Of a stretch of 6,368 nucleotides of DNA, positions 5,848 to 6,368 are shown piece by piece. Numbering within the stretch: the first letter of the stretch is position 1; each line of letters starts with the position of its first letter. Source of the DNA: an uncultured Prevotella sp. (GTDB lineage Bacteria > Bacteroidota > Bacteroidia > Bacteroidales > Bacteroidaceae); the NCBI GenBank assembly GCA_947304695.1, contig CAMZBS010000097.1, positions 1-6,368 of the forward strand. The letters are read 5' to 3'. Under the pieces are notes generated by a model. The model searched no databases. It saw nothing but the letters and a program-made list of their open reading frames with translations, and was not told where the DNA came from. The position numbers and the translations under genes are program-made.

Positions 5848-6368
5848 TTAAAAGTTCGGATAACCCAGTTTAGAATTAAGGTAGCGCAGTCCCGCCATGG
5901 TCCACGTCATGTAGTGCCTCACCTTCTTCTCGCCCTTCAGCGAGTAGCTCACGTGGGTTCTCATGCGCACGAGGTCGCGGTCTTCAAGGTCAACAGAGAT
6001 GTTCCATCGGCCGTATCGGCGGTACTGGATGCCCATGTTGCTGAGCACCTGGTTGAAGTCCCACACCGTCATGTTGAACGTCTTGGCCACCTGCGTGGCG
6101 GTGAGCGTGTCCTCGGCGGGCTCGTTCAGCATGCGCAGCCCCTCGCCGATAATTTCGTCGGCCAGTGCCAGTATGCGCCTCTCCTGACCTCTCCAAAGGA
6201 GAGGAGTGCCTTCAGTTCCCGACTGAGCCAGCCACTCCCCTCCCTCGGAGGGGCGGGGGAGGTTCCTCTTCTCCAGCTCCTCCCACCGCAGCACCAGCTT
6301 GGCACGGGCCTCGTCGTTGAACTTCGTGGCGATGTAGAGGCACTCGGTCTTGGTCAGCTGGTAGCAGG
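5848..6368 (-). CDS. Rha/KilAC-type phage antirepressor, C-terminal 172 residues (runs off the right edge)
   Basis: The visible part starts with the end of a Rha (phage regulatory protein) domain, reading CYQLTKTECLYIATKFNDEARA followed by KLVLRWEELEKRN, where Rha proteins carry a YxLTxxxxxxL...F...A motif. The C-terminal portion is a KilAC DNA-binding domain: a helix (ILALADEIIGEGLRM), a helix-turn-helix (LTATQVAKTFNMTVWDFNQVLSNMGI), then the wing YRRYGRWNI and the closing VRMRTHVSYSLKGE, HYMTWTMAGLRYL typical of KilAC. Such proteins act in phage or mobile-element regulation, often by relieving repression. Between the two domains lie two palindromic elements translated as LPRPSEGGEW and TPLLWRGQERR. 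The frame is open to the window edge; an internal GTG at 6294 is not a likely start because the Rha sequence continues upstream. The primase start lies 80 bases downstream. Confidence 0.87.
   Translation of the reverse strand, partial: CYQLTKTECLYIATKFNDEARAKLVLRWEELEKRNLPRPSEGGEWLAQSGTEGTPLLWRGQERRILALADEIIGEGLRMLNEPAEDTLTATQVAKTFNMTVWDFNQVLSNMGIQYRRYGRWNISVDLEDRDLVRMRTHVSYSLKGEKKVRHYMTWTMAGLRYLNSKLGYPNF
6178..6207 (-). repeat. Palindromic element copy H, in the antirepressor linker
   Basis: Arms CCTCTCC (6188-6194) and GGAGAGG (6198-6204) with loop AAA; the tail (CCTCTCCTGA) is on the left. It is translated as TPLLWRGQERR immediately before the KilAC domain. Confidence 0.8.
6234..6263 (+). 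repeat. Palindromic element copy I, in the antirepressor linker
   Basis: Arms CCCCTCC (6237-6243) and GGAGGGG (6247-6253) with loop CTC, followed by the tail CGGGGGAGG. It is inverted relative to copy H, 49 bases away centre to centre. It is translated as LPRPSEGGEW right after the Rha domain. Confidence 0.8.

Noticed and set aside
1..6368. tRNA, rRNA or obvious attachment-site repeats
   Set aside because: None was seen. Gaps are short, and no cloverleaf-like segment or long direct repeat flanking the cassette was recognised.

Overview
The window looks like a chromosomal segment of a Bacteroidales bacterium, most likely Prevotella or a close relative. Four things point there: two promoters with the Bacteroidetes -7 element (TAnnTTTG, here TATCTTTG), start codons with weak or A-rich ribosome sites, a BT4734-type primase with a DUF3987 helicase-like half, and a Rha/KilAC antirepressor typical of Bacteroidetes accessory DNA. 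All seven genes lie on the minus strand, so transcription runs from high to low coordinates. Genus assignment is inference.

Layout, in order of transcription. The right part (about 2449-6368) is an accessory, phage-like cassette: the C-terminal part of a Rha/KilAC antirepressor (cut by the window edge), an 808-residue primase/DUF3987 protein, an unrecognised 130-residue protein, and a peptidase M15 family cell-wall hydrolase. The last two overlap by 8 bases. No promoter of its own was seen for any of these genes, so they may share one transcript. A stem-loop at 2368-2406 separates the cassette from the left part, which holds ordinary housekeeping genes: a PaaI-type hotdog thioesterase with its own promoter, then peptidase T (pepT) with its own promoter, followed 24 bases later by a CPA2-type cation:proton antiporter that runs off the left edge.

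The striking feature is a family of nine short GC-rich palindromic elements (about 30-37 bases each), all within 3350-6263 and none in the housekeeping half. Eight lie inside reading frames and are translated, for example as TPPDLPEGEEGLA three times in the primase. They occupy apparent domain boundaries: Rha to KilAC, primase core to the following helical region, that region to DUF3987, and the extreme C-terminus. The ninth lies in the gap between the antirepressor and the primase and carries a canonical G-quadruplex motif. The element core is free of stop codons in all six frames, and neighbouring copies tend to form pairs of opposite orientation. This resembles both REP/BIME elements and the protein-coding Rickettsia palindromic elements, and it is the part of the window most worth following up.
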